DNA of 64,000 nt from Pseudomonadota bacterium (GTDB lineage Bacteria > Pseudomonadota > Gammaproteobacteria > Steroidobacterales > Steroidobacteraceae), in assembly GCA_963204835.1 (NCBI GenBank), contig CAUJHJ010000003.1, positions 1-64,000 of the forward strand. Direction: 5' to 3'. Made by a program: the position numbers and the translations under genes. Of this stretch, positions 10,996-20,671 are shown in pieces (position 1 is the first letter of the stretch; each line of letters starts with the position of its first letter). The notes beneath the pieces are model-generated. The model saw nothing but the letters and a program-made list of their open reading frames with translations, was not told the DNA's origin and searched no databases.

Positions 10996-13033
10996 ACCAG
11001 TCGAGGATGATCCCGAGCCGCTCGACGCGCTGGCCGGGCGGCCCGTTGCGCGACAGCCCGTGCGAGGAGCCCGGGAACAGCGCGAGTTTCGCCGGCTTGC
11101 CGAGCATCCTGAGCGCGTTGTAGTAGCCGATGCCCTGGTCCTGCGGCGTGCGGTAATCCTGCTCGCTCTGGATCACGAGCACCGGCGTCCTCACCCTGTC
11201 GACGAGATTGATCGGCGAGCGCTCGAAGTATTCGCGCGGCGAACGCCACGGATAGTCGTGGAACCAGCGCTGCGCGAAAAAGGCGTTGAGGTCCGAGACC
11301 ACCGTGTGCGAGGCGAAATCGACGACCGGGCGCTCGACCAGCGCCGCGGCGAAGCGGTCGGTCTGGCCGATCGTCCAGCTCGTGAGCACGCCGCCGCCGC
11401 TGCCGCCGCCCACGCCGAGGTGCGCGGCATCGACGTAGCCGCGCGCGATCACCGCATCGAGCGCCGCCATCAGGTCCTTGTAGTCGTCGCCCGGATAGCG
11501 GAACTGCACGCTGTTCGCGAAGGCCTCGCCGTAGCCCGTGCTGCCGCGGGGATTGGCGATGAGCACCAGCATCCCCGCGTTCGCGAGCACCTGGAACTCG
11601 TGGAAGAACCCCTCGCCGTACATCGCGTGCGGCCCGCCGTGGATGTAGAGCATCAGCGGATACTTGCGCGCGGCATCGAAGCCGGGCGGCTTCACGAGCC
11701 AGGCCTGGATGCGCGTGCCGTCGAAGGAATCCACCCAGAACTCTTCATACGGCGCGAGCGACGCGCCCGCAAAGGCGTCGCGCCCGTGGGTCGTGCGCTG
11801 GGTCCACTTCCCGCCGGGTCGGTCGAGCGTCCAGACGTCGTAGGGCTGCGTCGGCGAGCCGAACACGGCGGCGATGCGGCCGGTGCGCGCGAGCGAGAAC
11901 TCGCGCAGGTCGCCGCGCAACCCGGCGGACATGGAAACCGGCGTGCCGCCGGCGATACCCACGCGATAGAGCTGCGCGAGGCCGCGATCGGCGGCGACGA
12001 ACCAGAGGAATTTGCCGGGGGCGTCGAACTGCAGGCGCTCGGCGCCGCCGCGCGGCATTGGCGTGTCGCTCATGGCGGTCTCGCCGACATTGCGGTCGAA
12101 GCCCGCGGTGACATTCGTGATCGCGGCGAGGTTCCCCGCTGCAAGCGGCGCGGCGTAGAGCCGCGTCGTTGTCGAGCTGCGCAGCGGCTGCGTGTCGTCG
12201 AAACCCGTCCAGGCGATGCGGCCCTGGCGTGACAGGGCGAACAGGTCGCCGTCTGGCCCGCGGCGATCGGTCAGTGCGCGCGGCACCGCGCCCGCGGCCG
12301 CTTCGACGCGATAGAGCTCGCTGTCGGCGGGGGCGACCGGCGGGTTTGCATCGGGCAGGGCACTGAAGACGAGTGCCTTGCCGTCGGCGGTCCAGAGCGG
12401 CGCGGAAGGCTCGGTATGTCCATCCCACAGCGGCCCGATCGCAGGTCCGTGCTCGCTCGCCGCTTCCACGACCCACAGTTGGGAGCGCTGCTCCGGCAGG
12501 AAACCGGGTGCGCCGTCGAAACGGTAGAAGAGCCGCTCCGTGACGTGCGCCCGACCCGCCTTGCCGGCCTTGGGCGCGTCGGCTGCCGCAGGGCGCGCCA
12601 GATAGGCGATGCGCGCGCCGTCGGGCGACCACGTGAATGCGCCGACGCCTTCATTTTCCGCGGTGAGCGCCCAGGCCTCTCCGCCCCGCATGTCGAGCAC
12701 GAAAACCTGGCGCTTCCCGGCGCGGTTCGACAGGAAAGCGAGGCGCGTGCCGTCGGGCGACCACCGAGGGCGTGAATCGTCCGTGGGTCCGCCGACCAGC
12801 AGGCGCGGGGCCGCATCGCCATCGAGCAGCCAGATGTCGCCCTGGTACTCGTCCTTCTCGAGGTCCGAATGGGCGACGACATAGGCGATGCGCCGGCCGT
12901 CGTCGCTGATCTGCGCGTCGCCCACGAAGGGGATCTGCGCGATCGACGCGGCGTCGAGGCTGGCGCCCGAGGCATGGGCCGGCGCTGCGAGCGCCAGCAG
13001 GGCGAGGGACACAACAAACGATCGATACTGCAT
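10943..13033 (-). CDS. S9 family prolyl oligopeptidase (acylaminoacyl-peptidase-like), exported
   Basis: 696 aa. MQYRSFVVSLALLALAAPAHA is a clear signal peptide, so the enzyme is probably periplasmic. A WD40-like propeller follows (repeats such as DSRPRWSPDGTRLAF and GAFTWSPDGARIAY), then an alpha/beta-hydrolase domain with nucleophile serine in GVGGGSGGG, acid in IQSEQDYRTP and histidine in FPGSSHGLS. Family members cut short peptides after proline or release acylated amino acids. The ATG at 13033 is chosen because it starts the signal peptide; the open frame runs 63 codons further upstream. Divergent from the FkbM gene; the 3' end overlaps the kinase gene by 53 bp. Confidence 0.94.
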   Translation of the reverse strand: MQYRSFVVSLALLALAAPAHASGASLDAASIAQIPFVGDAQISDDGRRIAYVVAHSDLEKDEYQGDIWLLDGDAAPRLLVGGPTDDSRPRWSPDGTRLAFLSNRAGKRQVFVLDMRGGEAWALTAENEGVGAFTWSPDGARIAYLARPAAADAPKAGKAGRAHVTERLFYRFDGAPGFLPEQRSQLWVVEAASEHGPAIGPLWDGHTEPSAPLWTADGKALVFSALPDANPPVAPADSELYRVEAAAGAVPRALTDRRGPDGDLFALSRQGRIAWTGFDDTQPLRSSTTTRLYAAPLAAGNLAAITNVTAGFDRNVGETAMSDTPMPRGGAERLQFDAPGKFLWFVAADRGLAQLYRVGIAGGTPVSMSAGLRGDLREFSLARTGRIAAVFGSPTQPYDVWTLDRPGGKWTQRTTHGRDAFAGASLAPYEEFWVDSFDGTRIQAWLVKPPGFDAARKYPLMLYIHGGPHAMYGEGFFHEFQVLANAGMLVLIANPRGSTGYGEAFANSVQFRYPGDDYKDLMAALDAVIARGYVDAAHLGVGGGSGGGVLTSWTIGQTDRFAAALVERPVVDFASHTVVSDLNAFFAQRWFHDYPWRSPREYFERSPINLVDRVRTPVLVIQSEQDYRTPQDQGIGYYNALRMLGKPAKLALFPGSSHGLSRNGPPGQRVERLGIILDWFKARLLPPPAAPRSAGG

Positions 13034-13095
13034 GTTCGTATCCGTGCAGGCCTGCGAGGTGGCGCCATGGTACAGAAAACGGGGACAATGACGCG

Positions 13096-13923
13096 ATGCA
13101 GGTACCCTGGCGCAAGCGCGTTTCCCGGCTGCTGCGCGCCCGTTGGCGCGCGCGCGTGCTGTCCCGCCACGGCATCGGGCTCCTGGCCGAAACGAAGAAC
13201 GGCACGCTCGCGGTCGACGCACGCGACTTCAATGTTTCGCGCCACCTGCTCGAGCGTGGCGAGTACGACTGGGCCCAGGTCGGCCTGCTGCGGTCGTTGC
13301 TCGCGCCGGGCGCGTGCCTCGTCGTGGTCGGTGCGCACATCGGCAGCGTGCTGATTCCGCTCGCCCGGGTGAGCGGGGCCCGGTCCGCGCTCGCCTTCGA
13401 GCCGAGTCCGCGCAACCGGCGGTTGCTCACGATGAATCTCGCGCTCAACGGCCTCGCCGCCGTGCGCGTCGAGGCGAGTGCCGTGGGCGCGGCGGCCGGC
13501 ACGGCGCGCTTCACGGAGAACCCGATCAACTCGGGCAACAGCCGGCTGAGCGCGGCCGGCGAAATCGAGGTGCCGGTCGTCACCCTCGATGCAACGGTGC
13601 CGCGGGAATGGCCGCAGGTCGACCTGCTCGTGGTCGATGCCGAGGGCTTCGAAGTACAGGTGCTGCGCGGCGCTGGCGCGGTCCTGCCGCGAACGCGCGC
13701 GCTCTACGTGGAATATGCGCCTGAGCAATTGCTCGAGCAGGGTTGCAGCGTGGCGCAGTTCGCCGCGCTAGTCGGCGGCGAGTTCGCCCATGTGTCGGCG
13801 GTGCGCGGGGCGAGTGTCGAGCCGGTGGTGGAGGGGCTTGCCGGCTATCTCGCGCGACACGCCGCGCGTGGCACTCGTTTCGACCTGCTCGCGACGCGCG
13901 AACCGCTGGCGATGCCCCGCTAG
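13096..13923 (+). CDS. FkbM family methyltransferase
   Basis: 275 aa SAM-dependent methyltransferase. The SAM-binding motif is [17 protein letters not shown] (about residues 75-91), followed by [21 protein letters not shown] and later [19 protein letters not shown], the pattern of the FkbM family. Such enzymes O-methylate sugars, lipids or polyketides; no biosynthetic cluster is nearby to suggest the substrate. The N-terminus is very rich in arginine. The stop shares CTAG with the convergent folE2 stop. Confidence 0.87.
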   Translation: MQVPWRKRVSRLLRARWRARVLSRHGIGLLAETKNGTLAVDARDFNVSRHLLERGEYDWAQVGLLRSLLAPGACLVVVGAHIGSVLIPLARVSGARSALAFEPSPRNRRLLTMNLALNGLAAVRVEASAVGAAAGTARFTENPINSGNSRLSAAGEIEVPVVTLDATVPREWPQVDLLVVDAEGFEVQVLRGAGAVLPRTRALYVEYAPEQLLEQGCSVAQFAALVGGEFAHVSAVRGASVEPVVEGLAGYLARHAARGTRFDLLATREPLAMPR

Positions 13924-14762
13924 CGGGCCGGCGCGGCGGCCGACGCCGCCGCGTCCTTGTCGCGCTCGACGCGCGCGTAGGCCGAGTGATTGTGGATCGA
14001 CTCGAAGTTCTCGGCCTCGATCACGTAGGCGGCGACGCGCTCTTCGCGATTGAGTCGCACGGCGACATCGCGCACCAGGTCCTCGACGAACTTCGGGTTG
14101 TCGTAGGCATGTTCGGTGACGTATTTCTCGTCCGGCCGCTTCAGGATGCCGTACAGCCCGCAGGAGGCTTCCGACTCCGCCACGTCGATCAGCTCCTCGA
14201 TCCACATGTGGCTGCGCAGCTTCACCTCGATCGTGACGTGCGAGCGCTGGTTGTGCGCGCCGCGGTCGGAAATCTTCTTCGAGCACGGGCACAGGCTCGT
14301 CACCGGCACGACCACCTTCAGCCACAGCGACGTCGTGCCTTGGCGGTGCTCGCCGACGAGCGCCGCGCGGTAATCCATCAGGCTCTGCACGCCGGACACC
14401 GGCGCCGACTTCATCACGAAGAAGGGAAACGACATTTCAATATGGCCGGCGTCGGCTTCCAGCCGGCCGGTCATGTCCTCGAGCATCGCCCGGAACGAAT
14501 CGACGGAAATCTCGCGCTGCCCGTGCAGGATCTCGACGAAACGCGACATGTGCGTGCCCTTGAAGTTGTGGGGCAGGTTCACGTACATGTTGAAGGTGGC
14601 GATCGTGTGCTGCTCGCCCTGCGCGCGGTCCTTCACGCGCACCGGGTGCGTGATGTCCTTGATCCCGACCTTGTTGATCGGGATGCGGCGGGTATCGGCG
14701 TGGCCCTGGACGTCTTCGACGGCGTGGCCGTGGGGCCGGGGGGCGGTTGCGGTCGGGGTCAT
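13920..14762 (-). CDS. folE2: GTP cyclohydrolase FolE2 (type IB)
   Basis: Converts GTP to 7,8-dihydroneopterin triphosphate, the first step of folate (and queuosine) synthesis. 280 aa. Motifs: [13 protein letters not shown] near the N-terminus, [20 protein letters not shown] with the active-site cysteine, and the C-terminal [11 protein letters not shown]. FolE2 differs from FolE in metal use and is often the zinc-sparing form, though here it sits with housekeeping genes and no Zur site was noticed. Its ATG overlaps the dxs stop (ATGA), so it is the last gene of xseB-ispA-dxs-folE2. Confidence 0.96.
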   Translation of the reverse strand: MTPTATAPRPHGHAVEDVQGHADTRRIPINKVGIKDITHPVRVKDRAQGEQHTIATFNMYVNLPHNFKGTHMSRFVEILHGQREISVDSFRAMLEDMTGRLEADAGHIEMSFPFFVMKSAPVSGVQSLMDYRAALVGEHRQGTTSLWLKVVVPVTSLCPCSKKISDRGAHNQRSHVTIEVKLRSHMWIEELIDVAESEASCGLYGILKRPDEKYVTEHAYDNPKFVEDLVRDVAVRLNREERVAAYVIEAENFESIHNHSAYARVERDKDAAASAAAPAR

Positions 14763-16675
14763 GGGACCATTATACGGGCGCGGGCCGGGCCGGCCGTCAG
14801 GGTGGCCCACCAATGGTCCGCAGCGGCCAGCAGGCTCGCCGTATCGAGGCCCGCCATGGCGAGGCAGTCCTCGCGCGAGCCGTGCTCGATGAAGCGGTCG
14901 GGGATGCCGAGCGACAGCAGCGGCAGGCTGTACTGCTCGGCGGCGAGCAATTCCGTGACCGCTGAGCCGGCGCCGCCCGCCAGCGCATTCTCCTCGATCG
15001 TGATCATCGCGCGGTGGCGCCCGGCGAGCTGCAGGACCAGCGCCTCGTCGAGCGGCTTGACGTAACGCATGTTGACGACCGTGGCGTCGAAGCGGTCGCC
15101 GATCGCCATCGCGCCCTCGACCATGGCGCCCCAGGCGAGCACGAGCAGGCCGCTGCGTCCCTCGCGGCGCACTTCGCCCTTGCCGACCGGCAGGGCGGTC
15201 ATTTCGGCGGCGATCTTCGCGCCCGGGCCCTGGCCGCGCGGATAGCGCACCGCTGCGGGGCCGGGCAGGGTGGCCGCGGTGTAGAGCATCTGCCGGCATT
15301 CGTTCTCGTCGGCGGGCGCCATCACCACCATGTTCGGGATGCAGCGCAGGAAGGACAGGTCGTAACTGCCCTGGTGGGTCGCGCCGTCGCCGCCGACGAG
15401 CCCCGCGCGATCGAGCGCGAACACCACGGGCAGGTTTTGCAGCGCGACGTCATGGATGAGCTGGTCGTAGGCGCGCTGCAGGAAGGTCGAATAGATGGCG
15501 ACGACCGGGCGCAGGCCCTCGCAGGCGAGGCCCGCGGCGAAGGTCACGGCGTGCTGCTCGGCGATCGCGACGTCGAAATAGCGGTCGGGGAACTGCTTCG
15601 AGAAGCCGACGAGCCCCGAGCCCTCGCGCATTGCGGGCGTGATGCCGATGATGCGCTCGTCGCGCGCCGCCATGTCGCACAGCCAGTCGCCGAAGACCTG
15701 CGAATAGGCGGGGCCCTTCGCCGCCTCCTTGAAGATCGTCCCGCTCGCCGGATCGAAGGGGCCCGGCCCGTGCCACTTGATGGGGTCTTCCTCGGCGGGC
15801 CTGTAGCCCTTGCCCTTGCGGGTCTGGATGTGCAGGAACTGGGGGCCCTTGCTGGCGCGCAGGTTGCCGAGGATCCGCACGAGTTCCCGCACGTCGTGGC
15901 CGTCGACCACGCTGTTGTAGGTGAAGCCGAGTTCCTCGAACAGCGTGCCGGGCAGCACCATGCCCTTCAGGTGTTCCTCCGAGCGGCGCGCGAGCTCGCG
16001 CATCGTCGGCATCTGCTCGAGGATGCGCTTGCCGCCCTCGCGCATCTTCGCGTAGGTGCGGCTCGAGAGGATCCGCGCGAGGTAGTGCGACAGCGCGCCG
16101 ACATTCTCGGAAATCGACATGTCGTTGTCGTTCAGCACGACGATCAGGTTCGCCTTGCTGGCTCCCGCGTTGAGCATCGCCTCCCACGCCATGCCCCCGG
16201 TCAGTGCGCCATCGCCGATGACCGCGATCACGCTGCGCTGCTCGCCGCGCTGCGCGGCGGCCACCGCCATGCCGAGGGCGGCGCTGATCGAAGTGCTCGA
16301 GTGGCCGACGCCGAAGGTGTCGTACTCGCTTTCAGCGCGCGTCGGGAAGGGGGCGAGGCCACCCTTCTGCTTGATCGTGGCGAGCCGCTCGCCGCGACCG
16401 GTGAGCACCTTGTGCGGGTAGGCCTGGTGGCCGACATCCCAGACGAGGCGATCGTGGGGCGTGTCGAACACGTAGTGCAGGGCAATCGTCAGCTCCACGG
16501 TGCCGAGGCCCGCCGCGAAGTGGCCGCCCCGGGTGGCGACCGTGTGGATGAGGTAGGCGCGCAATTCGTCGGCCAGCGCGCCGAGGCGCTCCACGGGCAG
16601 GCGCCGCAGTTCGGCGGGAGATCGGGCAACCGCGGCCAGCGTCGGGAAGGTATCGGCGGGGATGGTCATGGGCAA
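14759..16675 (-). CDS. dxs: 1-deoxy-D-xylulose-5-phosphate synthase
   Basis: A thiamine-diphosphate enzyme joining pyruvate and glyceraldehyde 3-phosphate in the first step of the MEP isoprenoid pathway. 638 aa. The TPP-binding region [18 protein letters not shown], the [12 protein letters not shown] segment and the C-terminal [24 protein letters not shown] motifs are present. ATG codons at 16675 and 16669 are both possible. In an operon with ispA and xseB upstream, so isoprenoid precursor and prenyl chain synthesis are linked. Confidence 0.98.
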   Translation of the reverse strand: MPMTIPADTFPTLAAVARSPAELRRLPVERLGALADELRAYLIHTVATRGGHFAAGLGTVELTIALHYVFDTPHDRLVWDVGHQAYPHKVLTGRGERLATIKQKGGLAPFPTRAESEYDTFGVGHSSTSISAALGMAVAAAQRGEQRSVIAVIGDGALTGGMAWEAMLNAGASKANLIVVLNDNDMSISENVGALSHYLARILSSRTYAKMREGGKRILEQMPTMRELARRSEEHLKGMVLPGTLFEELGFTYNSVVDGHDVRELVRILGNLRASKGPQFLHIQTRKGKGYRPAEEDPIKWHGPGPFDPASGTIFKEAAKGPAYSQVFGDWLCDMAARDERIIGITPAMREGSGLVGFSKQFPDRYFDVAIAEQHAVTFAAGLACEGLRPVVAIYSTFLQRAYDQLIHDVALQNLPVVFALDRAGLVGGDGATHQGSYDLSFLRCIPNMVVMAPADENECRQMLYTAATLPGPAAVRYPRGQGPGAKIAAEMTALPVGKGEVRREGRSGLLVLAWGAMVEGAMAIGDRFDATVVNMRYVKPLDEALVLQLAGRHRAMITIEENALAGGAGSAVTELLAAEQYSLPLLSLGIPDRFIEHGSREDCLAMAGLDTASLLAAADHWWATLTAGPARARIMVP

Positions 16676-16697
16676 GGCGAAATTTTACACGCTTGCC

Positions 16698-17594
16698 CTA
16701 GCGCTCGCGGCGCACGACGAAACGCGCGAGCTGCGCCAGCGTGGCGGCGGAAGCTCCGAGGGGGGCGAGGGCTTCGATCGCACGATCGTGGGCGGCGAGC
16801 GCGAGGCGGTGCGCCTCCGCGAGGCCGACGCGGCTGGGATAGGTCGGCTTGTTGCGTGCCGCATCCGCGCCGGGGGTCTTGCCGAGCGACCCTGCGCTCC
16901 CCTCGACGTCGAGGATGTCGTCCTGGATCTGGAAGGCGAGGCCGATTTCCGCGCCGAAGCGCCCGAGCGCCGCGTAGCGATCGCCACTGGCCACGCCGGC
17001 CGCGATGGCCCCGAGGAGTACGCTCGCGCGAATCAGCGCGCCCGTTTTGCGACGATGCATGTTTTCCACCGCGGCGACGTCGAGTGAGCGGCCGACCGAC
17101 TCGAGGTCGATCGCCTGGCCTCCCGCCATGCCGGCCGTGCCGATGGCGCCGGCGAGCTCGCGGATCATCGCGAGCGGCACGTCGGCCGCGCCGCCCGCGA
17201 TCCTGCCCGCAAGGACTTCGAAGGCCTGCGCCTGCAGGGCGTCGCCCGCGAGCAGGGCCGTGGGTTCGTCGAATGCGCGATGGCAGGTGGGCCGCCCGCG
17301 GCGCAGGTCGTCGTCGTCCATCGCCGGCAGGTCGTCGTGGATCAGGCTGTAGACGTGGATCAGCTCGACCGCCGCGGCGGGCGCGTCGAGCGCATCGAGC
17401 GGCGCGCCGAGGGCCGTGCCAGTCGTGTAGACGAGGATCGGGCGCAGGCGCTTGCCGCCGCCCAGCGCGCTGTAACGCATGGCGTCCCGCAACCGGGCGC
17501 TCGCGGCGTCGGGCAGCTCGAGGGCGCCATCGAGCACGCCCTCGATGCGCGCGCGCAGGGTCGCGGCCTGCGCCTCGAAATCGGGGTCGTTCAC
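16698..17594 (-). CDS. ispA: Farnesyl diphosphate synthase
   Basis: Condenses DMAPP and IPP to GPP and FPP. 298 aa. First Asp-rich motif LIHDDLPAMDDDDLRRG with the short spacing typical of bacterial FPP synthase, and second motif FQIQDDILD. Lysine/arginine binding motif GGGKRLRP is near the N-terminus. The GTG at 17594 is preferred because it overlaps the xseB stop (GTGA) and gives MNDPDFEAQAATLRARIE, a normal family start. Confidence 0.97.
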   Translation of the reverse strand: MNDPDFEAQAATLRARIEGVLDGALELPDAASARLRDAMRYSALGGGKRLRPILVYTTGTALGAPLDALDAPAAAVELIHVYSLIHDDLPAMDDDDLRRGRPTCHRAFDEPTALLAGDALQAQAFEVLAGRIAGGAADVPLAMIRELAGAIGTAGMAGGQAIDLESVGRSLDVAAVENMHRRKTGALIRASVLLGAIAAGVASGDRYAALGRFGAEIGLAFQIQDDILDVEGSAGSLGKTPGADAARNKPTYPSRVGLAEAHRLALAAHDRAIEALAPLGASAATLAQLARFVVRRER

Positions 17595-17866
17595 TCGGAA
17601 AGGTCGTCCGGCTCGAAGGGCTCGACGACCGGCGCGCCTCCACGGGTGGCGAGGATCTCGACCTTCGCCTGCGCCGCCTTGAGCGACTCCTGGCACTGGC
17701 GGGTGAGGGCGACGCCGCGCTCGAACGTCCTGAGCGCCTCGTCGAGCGGCAAGTCGCCCCGCTCGAGCCGCTCGACCAGTTGCTCGAGTTCGCCCAGCGC
17801 CTTTTCGAAATCCGGCGCTTTCGTTGCCTTGCCCAACGTGATACCCGCCCTGAAAAAGTGGCGCAA
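17591..17866 (-). CDS. xseB: Exodeoxyribonuclease VII small subunit
   Basis: Small subunit that supports the XseA nuclease in degrading single-stranded DNA. 91 aa. DFEKALGELEQLVERLERGDLPLDEALRTFERGVALTRQC is the family core. A later TTG start would shorten it to the usual 80 aa; the ATG at 17866 is kept. First gene of the minus-strand xseB-ispA-dxs-folE2 operon. The xseA gene is not in this window. Confidence 0.95.
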   Translation of the reverse strand: MRHFFRAGITLGKATKAPDFEKALGELEQLVERLERGDLPLDEALRTFERGVALTRQCQESLKAAQAKVEILATRGGAPVVEPFEPDDLSE

Positions 17867-17960
17867 CGTTACAGAGGCAGCCGACCGGCGGTCAACGAAC
17901 TTGCCGCGCCGCGGGCGTGTTGACGGCCCGACCTCGCGGGACTACATTCCATCGCTGTTT

Positions 17961-17975
17961 TTAGACTCAGTCTAA
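17961..17975. promoter_or_regulatory. 7-1-7 palindrome upstream of the rubrerythrin operon
   Basis: TTAGACTCAGTCTAA is a perfect inverted repeat of two 7-bp arms around one base, 17 bp before the rubrerythrin start codon and just before its GGAGG ribosome binding site. The 7-1-7 shape is the geometry of Fur-superfamily operators such as the PerR box, although the bases differ from the known PerR consensus. Given the peroxide-related genes behind it, it is a candidate redox or metal operator. The regulator is not in the window. Confidence 0.5.
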
Positions 17976-17991
17976 CAATGGAGGACTCCCA

Positions 17992-18408
17992 ATGAAGGCA
18001 CTCAAGGGTACGAAGACCGAGCAGAATCTGAAGGACGCGTTCGCAGGGGAGTCCCAGGCCAATCGCCGCTACCTCTACTTCGCAGCCAAGGCGGACGTCG
18101 AAGGCTTCAACGACGTGTCCGCGGTGTTCCGCTCGACGGCGGAGGGCGAAACGGGCCATGCCCACGGCCACCTGGAATACCTCGAGGCCTCGGGCGACCC
18201 GGCCACCGGCCTGCCGATCGGCGACACGAAGCTGAACCTCAAGGCGGCGATCGCCGGCGAAACGCACGAGTACACCGACATGTACCCGGGCATGGCGAAG
18301 GCGGCGCGCGAGGAAGGCTTCGGCGAGATCGCCGACTGGTTCGAGACGCTCGCGAAGGCGGAACGCTCGCACGCGAACCGCTTCCAGAAGGCCCTCGACA
18401 CGCTGTGA
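17992..18408 (+). CDS. Rubrerythrin-family diiron protein (no rubredoxin domain)
   Basis: 138 aa ferritin-like four-helix protein. Glutamate/histidine iron-ligand motifs are visible in GESQANRRYLYFA, EGETGHAHGH, GETHEY and AKAERSHANR. Rubrerythrins reduce hydrogen peroxide with electrons from rubredoxin-like donors, but this one lacks the C-terminal rubredoxin domain, so it needs a separate electron donor; the Fe-S oxidoreductase encoded next is an obvious candidate. Start set by a strong GGAGG. The stop overlaps the next gene (GTGA). Confidence 0.93.
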   Translation: MKALKGTKTEQNLKDAFAGESQANRRYLYFAAKADVEGFNDVSAVFRSTAEGETGHAHGHLEYLEASGDPATGLPIGDTKLNLKAAIAGETHEYTDMYPGMAKAAREEGFGEIADWFETLAKAERSHANRFQKALDTL

Positions 18409-19763
18409 CGAACGGAGCCGGAACGCGCGAGGGCAGCCTCGAGGCGCCCACGCGCCATCCGATCGACTGGCAGAACCCCGCGTTCTACGACGAGGCCGCG
18501 CTCGAGAAGGAACTCGAGCGCGTCTTCGACGTCTGCCATGGCTGCCGGCGCTGCTTCGCGCTGTGCAATGCCTTTCCGACCCTGTTCGATGCGGTCGATG
18601 CGACCGACAGCGGCGAGGTCGAAGGAGTCGACAAGCGTCTCTTCCAGGACGTGGTCGACCACTGCTACCTGTGCGACATGTGCTTCCTCACGAAGTGCCC
18701 GTACGTGCCGCCGCATCCGTTCAACATCGACTTCCCGCACCTGATGCTGCGTGCGAAGGCGGTCAAGGCGAAGAAGGGCGGGGCGCGCTTTCGCGACCGG
18801 CTGCTGTCGGCGACCGGCACGGTCGGTGCGCTGGCCGGCATTCCCGTGGTCGCCGAGATCGTCAATGCGGTGAACGGCACGAAGGCCGGCCGCGCCGTGC
18901 TCGAAAAAGCCCTCGGCGTGGACCGCACCGCGCCGATCCCGAAGTACCGCTCGCGCACCGGGCGCGCCCGCGCGCGTGCGCAGATGGCGCGCAGCGCCCG
19001 CAATGGCGCGGTGACCGTGACCCCGACCGAGGCGACCCGCGGCAAGGTCGCGCTGTTCGTCACCTGCTACGGCAATCGCAATGAGACGGAGCTGCCCGAA
19101 GACCTCGTCGCGGTCTTCGCGCACAACGGCATCCCGGTCACGGTGGTCGGCAGCGAGAAGTGCTGCGGCATGCCCAAGCTCGAACTCGGTGACCTCGAGA
19201 CCGTGGCGCGCTACAATGAAGCGAACATTCCGCGGCTCAAGGCGCTGGTCGACGCCGGCCACGACATCGTCGCGCCGATCCCGTCCTGCGTGCTGATGTT
19301 CAAGCAGGAACTGCCGCTGATGTTCCCGGGTGACGCCGACGTCAAGGCGGTCGGCGAAGCGATCTTCGACCCGTTCGAATACCTCATGCTGCGGCACAAG
19401 GCCGGCCTGCTCAGGATCGATTTCAAGGCGTCGCTCGGCAAGGTGAGCTATCACGTGCCGTGCCACCTGCGCGTGCAGAACATCGGCCTCAAGACCCGCG
19501 ATGTGCTGCGGCTCGTGCCCGATACCACGGTCGACGTGATCGAGCGCTGCTCGGGCCACAACGGCACCTATGCGGTGAAGAAGGAATTCCGCGCCGCCTC
19601 GATGAAAATCGGCAAGCCGGTGATCGATCGGGTTGCGGATGCCGCGGCCGACCATTACTCGAGCGACTGCCCGATGGCGGGGCACCAGATCGCCAGCGGC
19701 CTCGGGGAAGCGCGCGAACCCGAGCACCCCATGCGCCTGCTGCGCACGGCGTACGGCCTGTGA
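18405..19763 (+). CDS. Fe-S oxidoreductase, HdrD/GlpC-like with CCG domains
   Basis: 452 aa soluble electron-transfer protein. N-terminal 4Fe-4S ligand sets are CHGCRRCFALC and CYLCDMCFLTKC (about residues 44-105). Two cysteine-rich CCG-type regions follow: SEKCCGMPKLELGD, and PCHLRVQNIG with later cysteines in IERCSGHNGTY and DCPMAGHQI. The family includes GlpC and heterodisulfide reductase subunit D, which pass electrons or reduce disulfides. The GTG start overlaps the rubrerythrin stop, and its own stop overlaps the DUF3501 start, so the three are almost certainly one operon. The precise substrate is unknown. Confidence 0.9.
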   Translation: MTNGAGTREGSLEAPTRHPIDWQNPAFYDEAALEKELERVFDVCHGCRRCFALCNAFPTLFDAVDATDSGEVEGVDKRLFQDVVDHCYLCDMCFLTKCPYVPPHPFNIDFPHLMLRAKAVKAKKGGARFRDRLLSATGTVGALAGIPVVAEIVNAVNGTKAGRAVLEKALGVDRTAPIPKYRSRTGRARARAQMARSARNGAVTVTPTEATRGKVALFVTCYGNRNETELPEDLVAVFAHNGIPVTVVGSEKCCGMPKLELGDLETVARYNEANIPRLKALVDAGHDIVAPIPSCVLMFKQELPLMFPGDADVKAVGEAIFDPFEYLMLRHKAGLLRIDFKASLGKVSYHVPCHLRVQNIGLKTRDVLRLVPDTTVDVIERCSGHNGTYAVKKEFRAASMKIGKPVIDRVADAAADHYSSDCPMAGHQIASGLGEAREPEHPMRLLRTAYGL

Positions 19764-20347
19764 GCGCGCTGACACCGGCGGACCTGCTGCCGCTCGAGCA
19801 GTACGCGCGCGAGCGCGCCTTGTTCCGCGAACGCGTGATCGCGCACAAGCGCAACCGGCGGCTTGCGGTCGGGCCGAATTCCACCTGGTGTTTCGAGGAT
19901 CGCCTGACGATCCAGTACCAGGTGCAGGAGATGCTGCGCACCGAGCGCATCTTCGAGGCGGAGGGCATCGCCGACGAACTCGGTGCCTACAACCCGCTGA
20001 TCCCCGACGGCAGCAACTGGAAAGTCACGCTGCTCATCGAGTTCGTCGATCCGCTCGAGCGTGCGCGGCGACTCGCGGAACTGCGCGGCATCGAGGATCG
20101 CTGCTGGGTGCAGGCCGCGGGCCATGCGCGCGTGTTCGCGATCGCCGACGAGGACCTCGAGCGCGAGAACGACGAGAAGACTTCCTCGGTGCACTTCCTG
20201 CGCTTCGAACTCACGGCTGCGATGATCGCCGCCCTGCGCGGCGGAGCGCCGCTCACGGCGGGCATCGACCATCCGCGGTACCTGCACGAGGTCGCGGTTG
20301 AGGGCGCAGCGCGGGGGGCGCTCATGGCGGACCTCGAGCCGGCCTGA
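19760..20347 (+). CDS. DUF3501 family protein
   Basis: 195 aa, no signal peptide or membrane segment. Conserved-looking stretches are FENRL-like WCFEDRLTIQYQVQEMLRTERI and KTSSVHFLRFEL. No catalytic motif is recognised. From established context, DUF3501 proteins are encoded beside rubrerythrin and a CCG-domain Fe-S oxidoreductase in many Proteobacteria, as here, but no biochemical function is known to me. GTG start with a 4-bp overlap with the preceding gene. Confidence 0.82.
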   Translation: MSALTPADLLPLEQYARERALFRERVIAHKRNRRLAVGPNSTWCFEDRLTIQYQVQEMLRTERIFEAEGIADELGAYNPLIPDGSNWKVTLLIEFVDPLERARRLAELRGIEDRCWVQAAGHARVFAIADEDLERENDEKTSSVHFLRFELTAAMIAALRGGAPLTAGIDHPRYLHEVAVEGAARGALMADLEPA

Positions 20348-20356
20348 GGGCGTTGG

Positions 20357-20603
20357 GCTGCGTGATGCGGGTCGGCGGCGCGGTGATTCATCCGCTCCCT
20401 CGCTATCCGGGCGCGCCATCTCCGATGGCGTGCCCTCGGAGCGGGGGGCGCTCGGCGCACTATGTCATCAGAATCTGAGGCGTCGCGCACGCCTCGCTCT
20501 GACCCCCGCTCCTCGGCGCCCTCCACGCTCGTCCGCGGATGAATCACCGCGCCTCTGGCCGGCAGCTCGCGGCGCACGGTCCGTCGACTTTCTTGAGGTG
20601 AGG
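20357..20603 (-). repeat. Structured intergenic repeat, copy B (inverted relative to copy A)
   Basis: Perfect 19-bp inverted arms at 20377-20395 and 20535-20553 share the GGCGCGGTGATTCATCCGC core of copy A. The inner stem is GGAGCGGGGG (20438-20447) with CCCCCGCTCC (20503-20512); copy A has an A-T pair where this copy has G-C, a compensatory change. Similarity continues outward to GCGTGATGCGGGT on the left and TTCTTGAGGTGAGG on the right. It lies directly after the DUF3501 gene and has opposite orientation to copy A. Confidence 0.8.
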
Positions 20604-20671
20604 GTCGCCAGGTAAGGCGATCATCTCTCACCTCAGCCAAGTGGCCTGCGATGGGTAGCTGGCCGCGCGCC

